NCBI GenBank assembly: GCA_003254885.1 | Contig: QANT01002172.1 | Location: forward strand, 1-49,022 | DNA from: Purshia tridentata | Lineage: Eukaryota > Streptophyta > Magnoliopsida > Rosales > Rosaceae | Reading direction: 5' to 3' | Length of the DNA stretch: 49,022 bases | Shown here: positions 10,498 to 21,060 of the stretch, one piece after another | Position numbering within the stretch: position 1 is the first letter of the stretch | Layout of the letters: every line of letters starts with the position of its first letter | Program-made: the position numbers and the translations under genes | The notes under the pieces: generated by a model | Told to the model about the DNA's origin: nothing | Database searches by the model: none | What the model saw: the letters and a program-made list of their open reading frames with translations, nothing else

Positions 10498-12375
10498 ATA
10501 GACATCAAGAAAACACAAGAATATAGACATAGACCACACAGGTGCGAGCTTCTTAAGACCACACCTATTTCTTCATCTTCAGCTGACCATAGAATACAGA
10601 CATCAAGAATACGTTTAAGGCTTGAAGATAACCAAGTCAACCATGAATTGGGGGTAAAATAAAAAAAGAAAACCACTAAATAAGCTGGCAACAAAAAACG
10701 CATTCATGATATGTGGCAAGTAAAACCAAGCCATGAAGTTTTGCATTTAGATAGCAAAGGCAGCCATGAATAGAGGCCAAAGAAAAAACTGAGAAAGTTA
10801 TTAAATGAAGCATTAATATACTAAGACAACCATTAAGTTATGCATGAAATAAATTGTGTTAACCATGAAGTGATTTAACAAAAATTAAGGCAAGCATATA
10901 AACTTGGCAGCAGAGTAAGTAATTTATACAGTTTCAAAAGTTATAACCAAATAGAGAAGAAGAACTGAAGAAGTATTTCAAGTATGGAGTTTGAGTCGTT
11001 TGACATACGTAGTAACTCCCTTTTCCTTTATGATTTCACACACAAAGACCCTTGAGGAAGCCCATCTTCTCGACTAAAACGTGAAGGGACACAAGAGAAT
11101 ACGGAGTGGCTTTTTTCCCAAGGAACAATTGAAAATGCACGATCTTTGCTCAACCATGGATTTTCTGGTTTAAATACACAACAATGCAAATTAAATTAAA
11201 AGGTAAATTTCCCAATCAAATCAGTGCTCCAAATCAAGGATAAACCTTAGAATGATTAATTTGAATTCCAACAAAATTAATGCATCAGGTGGTACTGGTG
11301 GTTCTATTTCATGGTTAAATCAACTTAATGAGAAGAGGAGAAACTAACCCTAGAAGCGATTTGAATTCCATGCCTTGATCAGGTTTTGAAAGGCGAGGCT
11401 CTGACCGCCGTGTGGACCGCCTCGTCCATACCCTTGCACAGCAGATCGTCTCACGCCCAATTACTTAAAAGTAGTAATATATTAAGTAAAGAAGTTAGAC
11501 CAGTAATTCCTATAGCAAAAAGGAGAAGAGACGCTAGGGTCGGTGGGATTTCAAATAAAAAGGTCTGATTTACGCGCGTGTTCGTTCGCGGTTTAATTAT
11601 CAAAATTATTAGGGCTTCTATTTTAATTGAATAGTCATTATTAAAAATAAAATCTTATAAATCGTAATAATTAAAAATGTAAACTATTCAAATCCTCCTG
11701 TTTTGAACTTTATTAATTCAAAATTCTCACCCTTAATAAAACTAATTCAAAGTCTCTTAATTTTTCTCAAAATATTCGATTAACTAATATCTATCAAAGT
11801 TTGACCCTCATTTTTTTTGTATATTTCAATTTTGCTCTTTTTATTATATAAAAAATTGTAAATAAGTTAATAAAATATTTAAAAATTAAAAAATGGAGAT
11901 TTGTAAGGATAAATTTTCATTTTTTAATCACATATCCTTTTAAAGTATAGAATGGATTTGGTGAAGGCATTATATTAATGTTTCTCCGAAATTTTTGGAT
12001 AGGCGTTATATGCTCTTTGAAACATGAATATGAGGGTATGTTGGCCTTTTTGCAGCCCATTCCATTACGTAGGTGGCCTTTCTGCGGCGCTACAATGGCA
12101 TGTCAGCCACCTTTATTCCGTCCCCCCATTTTACATATATGCCCTTTACAGACTTCTTATTTTCACACTAGCAATGCCTCAAAAGAACAAAGCAAAAGGA
12201 TAAGATAGTAATTTTGCCAACCCCAAGCCTTTTGCCCACTAGTACGCTTCTGTTTTTGGTCTTTACGTGCACCCATTACACTGACTTAGCTGCTATTGCC
12301 CTCTCCCCCATACCTCGTATGATTACACCCTTAAATTTTTGGCCCACTATGATCAGTGTCAAAGCCGCCGATTGC
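10498..12375. other. Intergenic DNA
   Basis: The first 400 bases contain decayed fragments of the neighbouring minisatellite (ccatgaa phrases). The frames at 11,386-11,568 and 11,978-12,208 have no recognisable protein features. Nothing else is supported. Confidence 0.5.
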
Positions 12376-12378
12376 TAA

Positions 12379-13129
12379 GGGCATCTCCAATGGGAGAGTC
12401 TCTATATAAGTTTCTACCACCACTTTTAAAGGCTCATATAGAGACTTAAAAGGAATATTTAGGTCTCTAAATGAATTTTAACTCCAATGAGGTCTCTAAA
12501 TTTTTGAGTCTCTAAATTCAGACTCTATAAATTTAAAATGTGCTAAATTGATTATGTGTCAAGTTTTTCTTTTAAGCCAACTTTTTAAAAGGTTTTTTTT
12601 ATTCAAGTGATCACCATTTATTTTTACCAACATTTTAATTCAAAAAAATTCAAATTCTGACAACCAAATTTTAATTCATAAAAATGATTCAATAGCATAG
12701 GAGACTTAAATTAAAAACAAATTTATAAACAAATTTAGCATATTAAGCCAAATTTTAAAAACAAAGAGAAATGGCTAGTTCAATTGATCAATAAATGAAA
12801 ATGGTGAACCTGCTAGTGCAATTGATCAACCATCAATAAATGTAAATGGTGAATAGCCGGTGCAAATAGAAAGTTTAAAAAAATATATATGTGATTTAAA
12901 ACTTTTGCATTAATTTGTTGAGTTAATATAATTAATTGCTTCTTAATTTCTTGGTCAACGAGAAAGTAGAGTCTCTAAAAAAATCTATATATGTGGGGTT
13001 TTTTTTTTAAATTTCACTAGAGTTGGTATTTTAGAGACTCATTTTCTGATCCATTGTGAGCATTGAGTCTGTATAATTTAGAAACTCATGGTGATAGAGA
13101 CTCATTTAAAGACTCCATTGGAGATGGCC
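12379..13129. mobile_element. PIF/Harbinger (Tourist-like) MITE, 751 bp, TAA target duplication
   Basis: The left terminus is GGGCATCTCCAATGGGAG. The right terminus reverse-complemented reads GGCCATCTCCAATGGAG. The trinucleotide TAA directly flanks both ends (12,376-12,378 and 13,130-13,132), the expected 3-bp duplication of PIF/Harbinger insertions. Subterminal inverted phrases (agagtctct / agagactc) recur inside. No transposase frame is present, so it is non-autonomous. The imperfect termini suggest it is not recent. Confidence 0.85.
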
Positions 13130-14151
13130 TAATGCTGGAAATGCCGGTCATGAATATTAATATGAACTTCTCATGCTAATGCTGGATTCATAATTAGCAA
13201 CACCAATTTCGTACACTATTGCCTAACTTTTTATCAATTTGGTGATACACACATTGTGTTTCTTTTTTATTTGGATCTATACTTTGCTTTAGCTCATAAT
13301 TAAATGAATTGTACGTTATTGAAAAAAATGATCTTGCCATGAACCAACGTAGAGATGATAATGGCGTAATGGGCCATGGGTTAGGGTACTCGATCTTTTT
13401 CTGATCTCTCAGTCTCGCATATTAAAACTAGGGCAATGCTAGCTGCCTTCTCCATTTGTCTTCTTCATTTACCTTCTCTCTTCTAATAATGCCAGGTGTA
13501 CCTCATTAACTTTTAGACGTAAAACTTTAATGTTTTGAAAACACAAAATATTAAAAGCTTTTTCTTTTTCAATTTTGGGTAATTGTGTTAAATATACCCT
13601 TTTAATACCAAATCAAGTCATATATAATTGGGTAATTGTATTAAATAGGGTAATTGTGTTAAATATACCCTTTTAATACCAAAAACACTTTTTTAACCCC
13701 TCCCCTTCTAAGTTAATCTTTTATAACTCTTTAGGTCATAATTGGACAAAAATACCCCTAATCAGTTTTTTGCTCCTCTCTTCCTCTCACACCCTTACAA
13801 CTCTCTCTCTTTTCAGTGTCAACCACATCATTAGAAGACCCATTTCGGATCAAAGCCTGGTGCTTCTCTCAAACATGGACAGTTTGTCTCCATCTTCAGC
13901 TTGTTCAATGTTTTTCTTAGGAAAAGAGGGATTAGATTGGGCTGGGGGGTTTGCTGTTTTTTTCTTTTTTGTTTTTTTAATTTATATTAAGTATTATTTA
14001 ACTAATAATGGACTCTGACTTTGAAGAAATTTTCTGATGGGGTGTAATGGGTGATAAATGAGAAATGAAGTAGGTGTACTTCTCCAAATTTGAACATGGA
14101 TTTGTTGTTCCAGATTTGAAACGCAGATCTGGGTTTGTTGTTGCAGGTCTT

Positions 14152-14381
14152 GTCGACACATGGTCGACAAATGGTTGACACATGATTGACAAGTCATGTC
14201 GAACGTAGCTGTAGCACAATAACACCATGTGCTATAGCCATGTGTGTAGCACCATTGCTTGTCAACCTTGTGTCGAACATTTGTCGATAAAAAATGTAAA
14301 AAAATAGAATACGATGAACCTGCTGCAGCACTATCTGTAGCATCATGTGTCGACCACTTGTCGACCATGTGTTGACCAGAT
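14152..14381. repeat. Three blocks of 11-bp-period GTCGAC-type repeats
   Basis: Block one (14,152-14,205) reads gtcgacacatg, gtcgacaaatg, gttgacacatg, attgacaagtc. Block two (14,261-14,293) reads gtcaaccttgt, gtcgaacattt, gtcgataaaaa. Block three (14,349-14,381) reads gtcgaccactt, gtcgaccatgt, gttgaccagat. Between the blocks are gtagcac phrases in both orientations. All lie inside the proposed TIR element. Confidence 0.7.
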
Positions 14382-14543
14382 CTGCAACATCAAACCCAGA
14401 AAGTCCATTAATGGAAAATCTTCATAACTCAAAACTAATATTTCATTCTCTGTTTGTTTTTCTTTTCTAAAGCTTTTCTTGATGTTTCGTCTTCTGAGTC
14501 ATTTTTTTTGGAGACATTTACGACCAATTGGATGATCGATTGA

Positions 14544-14661
14544 TTGGCTCTTTCAACATCATCAACCTCCTCATCTTCCCAAAAAATTTTGAAGAACCTA
14601 AATTGGCTCTTTCAACATCATCATCCTCCTCATCTTTCCAAAAAATTTTGAAGAACCTAAC
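14544..14661. repeat. Tandem duplication, 59 bp unit
   Basis: The phrase ttggctctttcaacatcatc begins at 14,544 and 14,603, with the following aaaaaattttgaagaaccta also duplicated. The two copies differ at a couple of bases. It lies inside the proposed TIR element. Confidence 0.85.
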
Positions 14662-14972
14662 AGAAAGAAAACGAACAAAAGTTGAAGTTGGAAGAGTGTC
14701 GATGTCTGCATATTGGGTGGGTTTTCAAATCTGTGAATTCATGATGTTTGCAACTCTACATATTGGGTGTCAGAGAGAGAGAGGAAATCTGAAAATTTAG
14801 AGAGATAAAGGAAGAAAGATGGGCAAAGAACTGGGTAGAATTTGGAGGTGTATTATGGGAAGGGGTAGCTTGGTCAGAAATTGGGCCAAAGAGCTAGAAA
14901 AGTTTAATTTTGTTTGGAAGGGTTAAAAAAGTTTATTTTGTATTAATGAGGTATATTTAATAAAATTACCCA

Positions 14973-15438
14973 TTATCTATTCTATATATATATAAAGCCA
15001 GAAGGGAGGAAGGTTAAATTTTCAATAACAAAAAACTGTCCCCTATTAAATAATAAAAGTACTGTTAAATTAAGTATTAATTAAGGGCAAACAAGTAAAA
15101 GTGCTTATAACACCAGAAAAAAGGGTGAGAAAAAGTAAACCATCATAACCACGATGTCTTATTTTTTAAAAATATTTATTTTATTTTTGAGACCACGTCT
15201 CTCTCTTCTCTTCTGAGAAGCAGATGAACATCCGTTCTCCAAAATCCCAACTGCCCAAAACGTACCCACCCAAATGGTGAGCATCTCCCTTTAACCTTCC
15301 AAGTTTGTTCACAGTAAAAATTCTATGTATGTCAAACATAATAAATGAACAATATGATCTCCAATCCTTGCCCTTTTGCTTTGCACAACACCTGTTCAAC
15401 GAAATTGCTCAAAGAGAGTGAGAGAGAATAAGGCGAAA
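14973..15438. other. Region upstream of the RNR1 relic
   Basis: No independent gene. The stretch from about 15,180 to 15,438 may be the copied 5' leader of the ribonucleotide reductase gene whose first exons follow, but this is inference. Confidence 0.4.
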
Positions 15439-15971
15439 ATGTACGTGGTGAATAGAGATGGGTGGCAGGAGGCTTAAAATGTACGTGGCAAGATAACGGC
15501 GAGTCTAAAGAAGCTGTGCTATGGCCTCAGCATCGACCACTGCGACCCTGTGCTGGTGGCCCAGAAGGTCTGTACCGGAGTCTACAAGGGCATAACCACC
15601 AGCCAGCTCGACGAATTGGCCTTCAAAACCGCCGCCGCTATGACCGCCAATCACCTTGACTGCGCCTGCGTTAGTCACCTCTTTCTCTCTCTTTTTTAGT
15701 TCAATTTTCTTCATTTCTCTAATTATTGCAATTTATTCTTCAATTACTTTGGATTTTCTTTTGGGGGTGTTGTTCATATATGTGAAATATGAAACCATTC
15801 GTTTGTGCTATTAATTTTTTTTATTTATAAGATTTTGTAGTTGATTTTTAGTGGACATCACAGATTGCAGATTTCTTTCATTAATATACATTCGTTTTCA
15901 TTTGATGCAGTTGGATGCTAGAATTGTTGTGTCAAATCTATACAGAACACTAAGAAATCGTTTTCCGAGAC
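15439..15971 (+). pseudogene. RNR1: Ribonucleotide reductase large subunit (RNR1) relic: exons 1-2 with introns kept
   Basis: The functional enzyme reduces ribonucleoside diphosphates to deoxyribonucleotides; this copy cannot. Exon 1 (15,439-15,669) reads MYVVNRDGWQEA, then a TAA stop at codon 13 (15,475-15,477). It continues in frame through KITASLKKLCYGLSIDHCDP and VLVAQKVCTGVYKGITTSQL to AAAMTANH, which is the N-terminal ATP-cone and following region of plant RNR1. Intron 1 (15,670-15,910) has GTTAGT and gatgcag ends. Exon 2 (15,911-15,971) reads LDARIVVSNLYRTLRNRF and stops before a GTGAGT donor, as expected of the next intron, with an apparent one-base loss just before it. No later exon was found. 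The retained introns mean it arose from a genomic copy, not a processed transcript. Confidence 0.82.
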
Positions 15972-17358
15972 GTGAGTTTTATGAAGAAGATTCATTAATA
16001 TATTTTTTTAACCCCTTTTTTTTTGTTTTGATCTTTATGCTGATGCAAGTGGGTCGTCAATTCAGGATCAATCGAAATAAGTACTTCCTGCTTTTACTTC
16101 TCTCACATGTTGTTTTGACCATTTGTTGGGAGTCTTGGGATGCTGCCTATATACCTGAAAGACTCACCAGAAAAAGGTTGTTTATTTCTTAGTGATGTCT
16201 AACCAAAAAAAAAGTCAATAAATACTATGAATGAAAGAAATAGCAGATGATTTCTGCTAAAGAGGAGGAGGTATTCAGTCCCTTTTTTTAAACCTTACTT
16301 CTTGCTTTATTCAGTCACATGTATTTTCTCTTTAAATTTGTGTTGTATCAACTAAAATTTTTTTTCACTTCACCTTAGTAGACTGAGGAGTCTGCAACCA
16401 TATTTCTTTAATTCAAATGTTAGTTTAGATGGTTTAGATTGTGAGTTTGTGGTTGTCCTCATGTGATTATATATTTTTTGATATGTCAACAAGCCAACTT
16501 CAACCAGGTCAATTCAATATAGGATGTTCCTTTCAACTTTAATAAACTACCATCTCCTTATGCTTCTGTATAATAAGGAATCACTAAAAGAGAAAATATT
16601 TTTTTCTAGGATTTTTAGCATAAATATCACATCATACATGCACACCAACAAAGTACATAATTAGGAAATCAGAGAATATAATTAACCACGCCCATTTTGA
16701 AATTGTATGATGCATACCTCACCCATTTTCTCTATAATTATTTCTGGGTTTTATTTTTCGGTATTTAAAAGTGGCATGTGAAGTTTTGATAAATTTGTAA
16801 ACTTTGTTTGCGTCCGCATGTTCTTCAATTTTCAAGTCATTGTTTATCTTCTTTTTCATTTGAAATTTTGACTCTGAATTGGCAAATTTCTTTTTATGTT
16901 TGGGGAGTAGGAGAGGCCCGGAGGGGGTGGGGGCAAGGGGATACAAATGGGTTTAGTCAGTGACAGTAAAGTTTGAAACAATATAAAAGTGGTAACATTT
17001 ACAAATGTGTAAACTATAAAGTGGTGTTTTTGTTTGAAGAAGAAAAAGAAGAGATGGATATAACTGAGGATTTAGTGATTCACTATGTGGGCTAACTTTG
17101 TGTTAGTTGTGTTTGCTTGCATTTTCACTTCAATTACTGCCACCAAGTTGCGTAATTTTTCTCTCTTTTACACCCAAGTCAAGACTCAAGCTATTTTAAA
17201 TATTTGAATGGTCTAGAGCTGCTTTTCTTTTCCTTATAGTTCAACTTCATATTTGTTTACCCATTGCCCTAAATCTAAGTAACTGAAAAATATTTTGAAA
17301 TTGGAAATAATAGAGCATTTTCTAATTTGAATTTTTGTATTACCATCATTAATTTTAC

Positions 17359-17438
17359 AACTTGATAGTGGCTGGCATTCAACTTGATAGTGGCTGGAAT
17401 GGGTGTATGAATAGAAAAATGCTAGCCACTATCAAGTT
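17359..17438. repeat. 21-bp stem hairpin with duplicated 5' arm
   Basis: The sequence aacttgatagtggctggcat occurs at 17,359, is largely repeated at 17,381 (aacttgatagtggctggaat), and is followed by its reverse complement at 17,418-17,438. The outer pair forms a 21-bp stem with a single G-U type mismatch. The loop is about 38 bases and includes the second copy. Confidence 0.75.
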
Positions 17439-17590
17439 TGGCATGCTTTGGGACCAGGCAATCTTAATAAGATAGTTCACATTAACCTTTCTCACTTTGG
17501 TGTCAAGATCATGCTTTTAACTTTCCTTTTTATTTGTTTGCCTTTTTTCTAGATAGCCTCAGTTTCACAAAGAGCAGGGAGGGAGGGAGG

Positions 17591-17625
<35 letters not shown>

Positions 17626-18384
17626 GTGTGGTTCTTTGCTAATTGTAGGATATGTGGGTTTTGTTTTTTTTTTTTTCTTTCTAAAATATTTACATCGTTC
17701 CCATTTTATTGTTGAAAAGTTTTCAGCCTGTTTATCTGCCTTTCCATTGTCCACATTCATTGCTGCTCATGTTAGGGTGTTTAGGTGTTTATTGTTATTG
17801 TATATGTGGTATCCATAAAAACTACCTATTTTTGTCATCCTCTGCTGCTTCTTATTCTTCAGCTTTGACCATTGTCAGAGGCTTCCTGTCATTGGAGTGG
17901 TTCATATGGGACAAAAATGTAGGAGGCTATATTGAGATATATATATATATATGTGACTTTGGGTGTCACTGGATTTCATATGAAATTAATTTGGTGATGT
18001 GTTTTAAGTAACAACTCAAGGTGGAAACGGTTGGAGGACAATCAAATGAGATATGCTTTTTAAGTACCCTAACATATATATGTGCAAAAAATATGTAACT
18101 GAATCAAATCAATTTGCACACTGCGGATTGGCGTACCTGCATTTAGACAGGGATTTTCAGGGTCATTCTTCTATATTTGATGAGAATCATGTTTGTATGG
18201 ATTGCATGTATAGACATATCTTCTCACATTGTCATTATTTGACTAATATTCATTATGTTCCATTTTTAGTTTAGTGTGATATCCTGTTTCTTTTAGAGTG
18301 CAGGTACAAGTTGATACACTTTCAGAGTTACCACAGCTTTATGAACCTTAGGAAGCTACAAGCACACTTCTAAGGTTTGGAACT

Positions 18385-18423
<39 letters not shown>

Positions 18424-19539
18424 TCCCTCTCCCGCTCCCTCTCTCCCTTCCTATAGGTCTCTCTCTGTGGCAAATGTTTGGTTGAGATTTTAGTGTTGTT
18501 ATTTTTTGCCTTTTCTTGAATGAAATTGCTTAATTTGCTGTCATCTTTTCCAAAAAAAAAAAGATTTGGTTGTTCAATTACTTTTAGTTGGCAAAATGAA
18601 CTGAAAAATTCAATTAATTTTGTGGTTGAGAAAGAGAGTTCAACTCCATAAGAGGTCTCTGACTCAATTTTCTGTGATTGAGTAGTGGGTTTGGCAAAAT
18701 ATGCTGCAGGTAAATTTTTACTCGACATTGACAAAAGAGAGAAACAGAATATGATGCAAAAGAGAGATCAACAGAAACATAAGAAAGGCTGTACTAGAAA
18801 TGTTAGCAGCAAGAACCGTTTGGACAAGGAAAGGGATAAACACATATTGACTGTTTCTGATACAAGGAAACATCACTATGCATCTTCATTGAATTTAAGA
18901 AATTCCAGTGTGCAAAACAATTGAGGAAGAAGTTTTGAACTTGGAGACTGAAGAGGTTTCTGCCGAAAGACTTCAGATTGGCAAAAACTGAAAGAAAGGA
19001 AAATAGAAGAGCCAGTGAGAAGCAAGGAAAATAGAAGAGCAAGTGAGAAGTACATGAAATCTCTCTACTTAAGCAGGGAATTACAGTGGAGAAGAACAAA
19101 GCGAAGTAACAAAGTCTGAGTTTGTTCTCCAAGAACAGCATCAAGGGTCGAAGTCTTCAAAACAGCTATCCAAGTCATGACCAAAACCAAATTGAAGACA
19201 AAAGAAGCTGACTGAGGAGAGAACAGTGCAACAGATGAGAACATGCTTGAATAGCTTTTGCAGTTGTAAAGTGCTCCTTCGACCCACATCAGGGCTTTAG
19301 AGAATCCATGGTAGAGATGATTTGGAGAAAAAGATTACCCAAGAGCGGAGGATGCTATATATAACTCGAAGAGGATATATTTTGCCATTACATTCAGTAT
19401 TTATAATCTCTTTTTTGGTAATACAATATTTGTAATCTTTAACTTACCAACTAGATTAGAAAAAAAAAAAAAAAACACAAATTCAACATCAGCTAGCATA
19501 ATAAAAATAACCTATTAGACACCATCCTTGCTAAATTAT

Positions 19540-20260
19540 CAATGTTTGTGCAATATAAAAAGCCTCTTCGCACTTGCTGCCAAAAGTTAACATGGCATGT
19601 AAATGAGTAATAAATACAAATAAATTATTTGAAGAAAAATAAGACAAAGGAAATGTGAAATTATGTAAAAAACTTTTAGACACAATATAAGTGCATAATA
19701 GGAAGAGTCAATTTACACTTGAGTGTGATAAAATAGAAGTATAATGGGTGAAGCTGCGTTTTTTTTCAGTGCAAACATCTATAATTTGTGTAACATGTAT
19801 ATCGTGTGTGTAAAACTTTACCCAATAATTTCACATTTCTCCAAATAAGTGCATTATTTGAGTGTGTGTGTGTGTATCTGTGAAATTTAATATGTGTGTG
19901 CACGTGTGTGATAGCAATCAAAGGGAAAATTTTATTAGCTGTTTTATATTCGTTTATTATCAAACAATTTGCCATGTAATAAATGCAAATGAAATATGAA
20001 CTAAATAATGCAATACAAAGACCGGATATATCTGTTCATTATTGGTGTTTGCACAATAAAAAAAATATAAAGAACGGATACATCTGTCCATTATTAGTGT
20101 TTGAGCAATAAAAAAAGAGGCTTCGCACTAGCGGGAAAAAAATAACACATAAGAAATGTAAAATTATTGGGAAAAATTTTAGACACACACAATTCACGTG
20201 TTGGGGGCATTATTGGGGTATGAGGAAAAAAAATGGAGGCTTCACACTTGCAGGATGATT
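19540..20260. repeat. Degenerate repeat family (gcttcgcac phrases) with a 52-bp tandem duplication
   Basis: Related phrases meaning roughly 'tgcacaatataaaaagcctcttcgcac' in spaced form recur near 19,550, 20,110 and 20,240, each followed by similar aaatgtgaaattat / tttagacacaca text. Between them two adjacent copies of a 52-bp unit begin at 20,017 and 20,069 (cggatayatctgtycattat). No coding potential is seen. It looks like the remains of a small repeat or MITE. Confidence 0.5.
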
Positions 20261-20525
20261 TTGAAGTGGTCAACAATACCAACATAAAAAAAAATATACA
20301 TGATAGGAACGGTCTGTTAAACGAATTATGCTTGCCAAAACATGTGTTTGCACAATATAAAGAGCTGTTTGTGAGTGCGGAGAGGCTAGGGGAATGAAGA
20401 GGGAGTGGGGGATGAGCTGGAGCCAATACGGGTAAAGATAAAAGTTACGTAGCAAGAAAATACACATACCAAAAAAGACGTTACATTTATAGATGAAAAA
20501 AAGAGCCGCTAGTGTGGAGAGGCTA

Positions 20526-21060
20526 GTTTTCTATAGTTGTTGATGCTTTAAGTACCCATTATCCTTTTTAAATTGTTTTGAATTCTTTTCTTCATTATTG
20601 TACAACCCATTTAATTTTTTTCAATAAAGTTTGCAGATAATAAATGGTATTATTTTTCTTTTTTCAGAAATTGACAAAAGATTGCAATTCATGTTGTCAA
20701 TGGAAAAGAGCTGTTATTTGGTTAATGTACAAGACAGGGGCTGGTTCAAGACAAAAGGAAAAATGTTTGCAATGTATTTCCAAACATTTTTATTGATACA
20801 GTGATTCCCCATCGCAAACATTTTTCCCTTCTGTCTTTGAACCAGTTCCTATCTTGTTCATTAACCAAATAGCAGCTCTTTTCCATTGACAACATGAATT
20901 GCAATCTTTTGTCAATTTCTGGAAAAAAAATAATAATACCATTTATTATCTGCAAACTTTATTGAAAAAAATTAAATGGGTTGTACAATAATGAAGAAAA
21001 GAATTCAAAACAATTTATAAAGGATAATGGGTACTTAAAGAATCAACAATTATAGAAAAT
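20526..21060. repeat. Long near-perfect inverted repeat (~250 bp arms, ~35 bp loop)
   Basis: Left arm 20,526-20,774 and right arm 20,810-21,060 are reverse complements with only scattered differences. For example, gaattcttttcttcattatt in the left arm is the exact complement of the matching part of the right arm. TA lies next to both outer ends (20,524-20,525 and 21,061-21,062), compatible with a 2-bp TA target duplication. The minus-strand frame 20,746-20,955 runs through the arm and loop and is not proposed as a gene. Its form fits either a young foldback MITE or a hairpin RNA locus. Confidence 0.85.

Larger units (their letters stand above)
13577..14972. mobile_element. Probable terminal-inverted-repeat DNA element with reiterated left end
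   Basis: The left terminus gggtaattgtgttaaatata (13,648 onward) matches the reverse complement of the right end (gggtaattttattaaatata, ending at 14,972) over roughly 60 bases, including the shared phrase acttttttaaccc. Copies of the left terminal sequence also start at 13,577 and 13,630, so the left end is present two to three times. No transposase is visible inside. The frames at 13,770-14,018 and 13,994-14,368 match no family. No convincing target duplication was found. The superfamily is unassigned. Confidence 0.6.
15972..20525. other. Intergenic DNA with microsatellites and short duplications
   Basis: No gene is recognised. Microsatellites: (GA)n at about 17,591-17,622 and (CT)n at about 18,386-18,450. 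A hairpin at 17,359-17,438 and a degenerate repeat family at 19,540-20,260 are listed separately. A 28-bp tandem duplication (aaggaaaatagaagag phrase at 18,996 and 19,024) lies in an A-rich stretch, 18,685-19,300. That stretch has lysine-rich frames on the plus strand that could be a decayed coding region but match nothing I know. Confidence 0.45.

Noticed and set aside
9697..10539. 280-aa minus-strand protein
   Set aside because: The frame is the 33-bp repeat read in a fixed phase. Similar frames occur on the opposite strand, and there is no conserved domain, so it is not called as a gene.
13770..14368. Opposite-strand frames inside the TIR element
   Set aside because: They are shadows of simple and 11-bp repeats. 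No transposase motif is present.
18685..18924. Lysine-rich 79-aa plus-strand frame
   Set aside because: It could be a decayed gene, but no family was recognised and stops follow at once.
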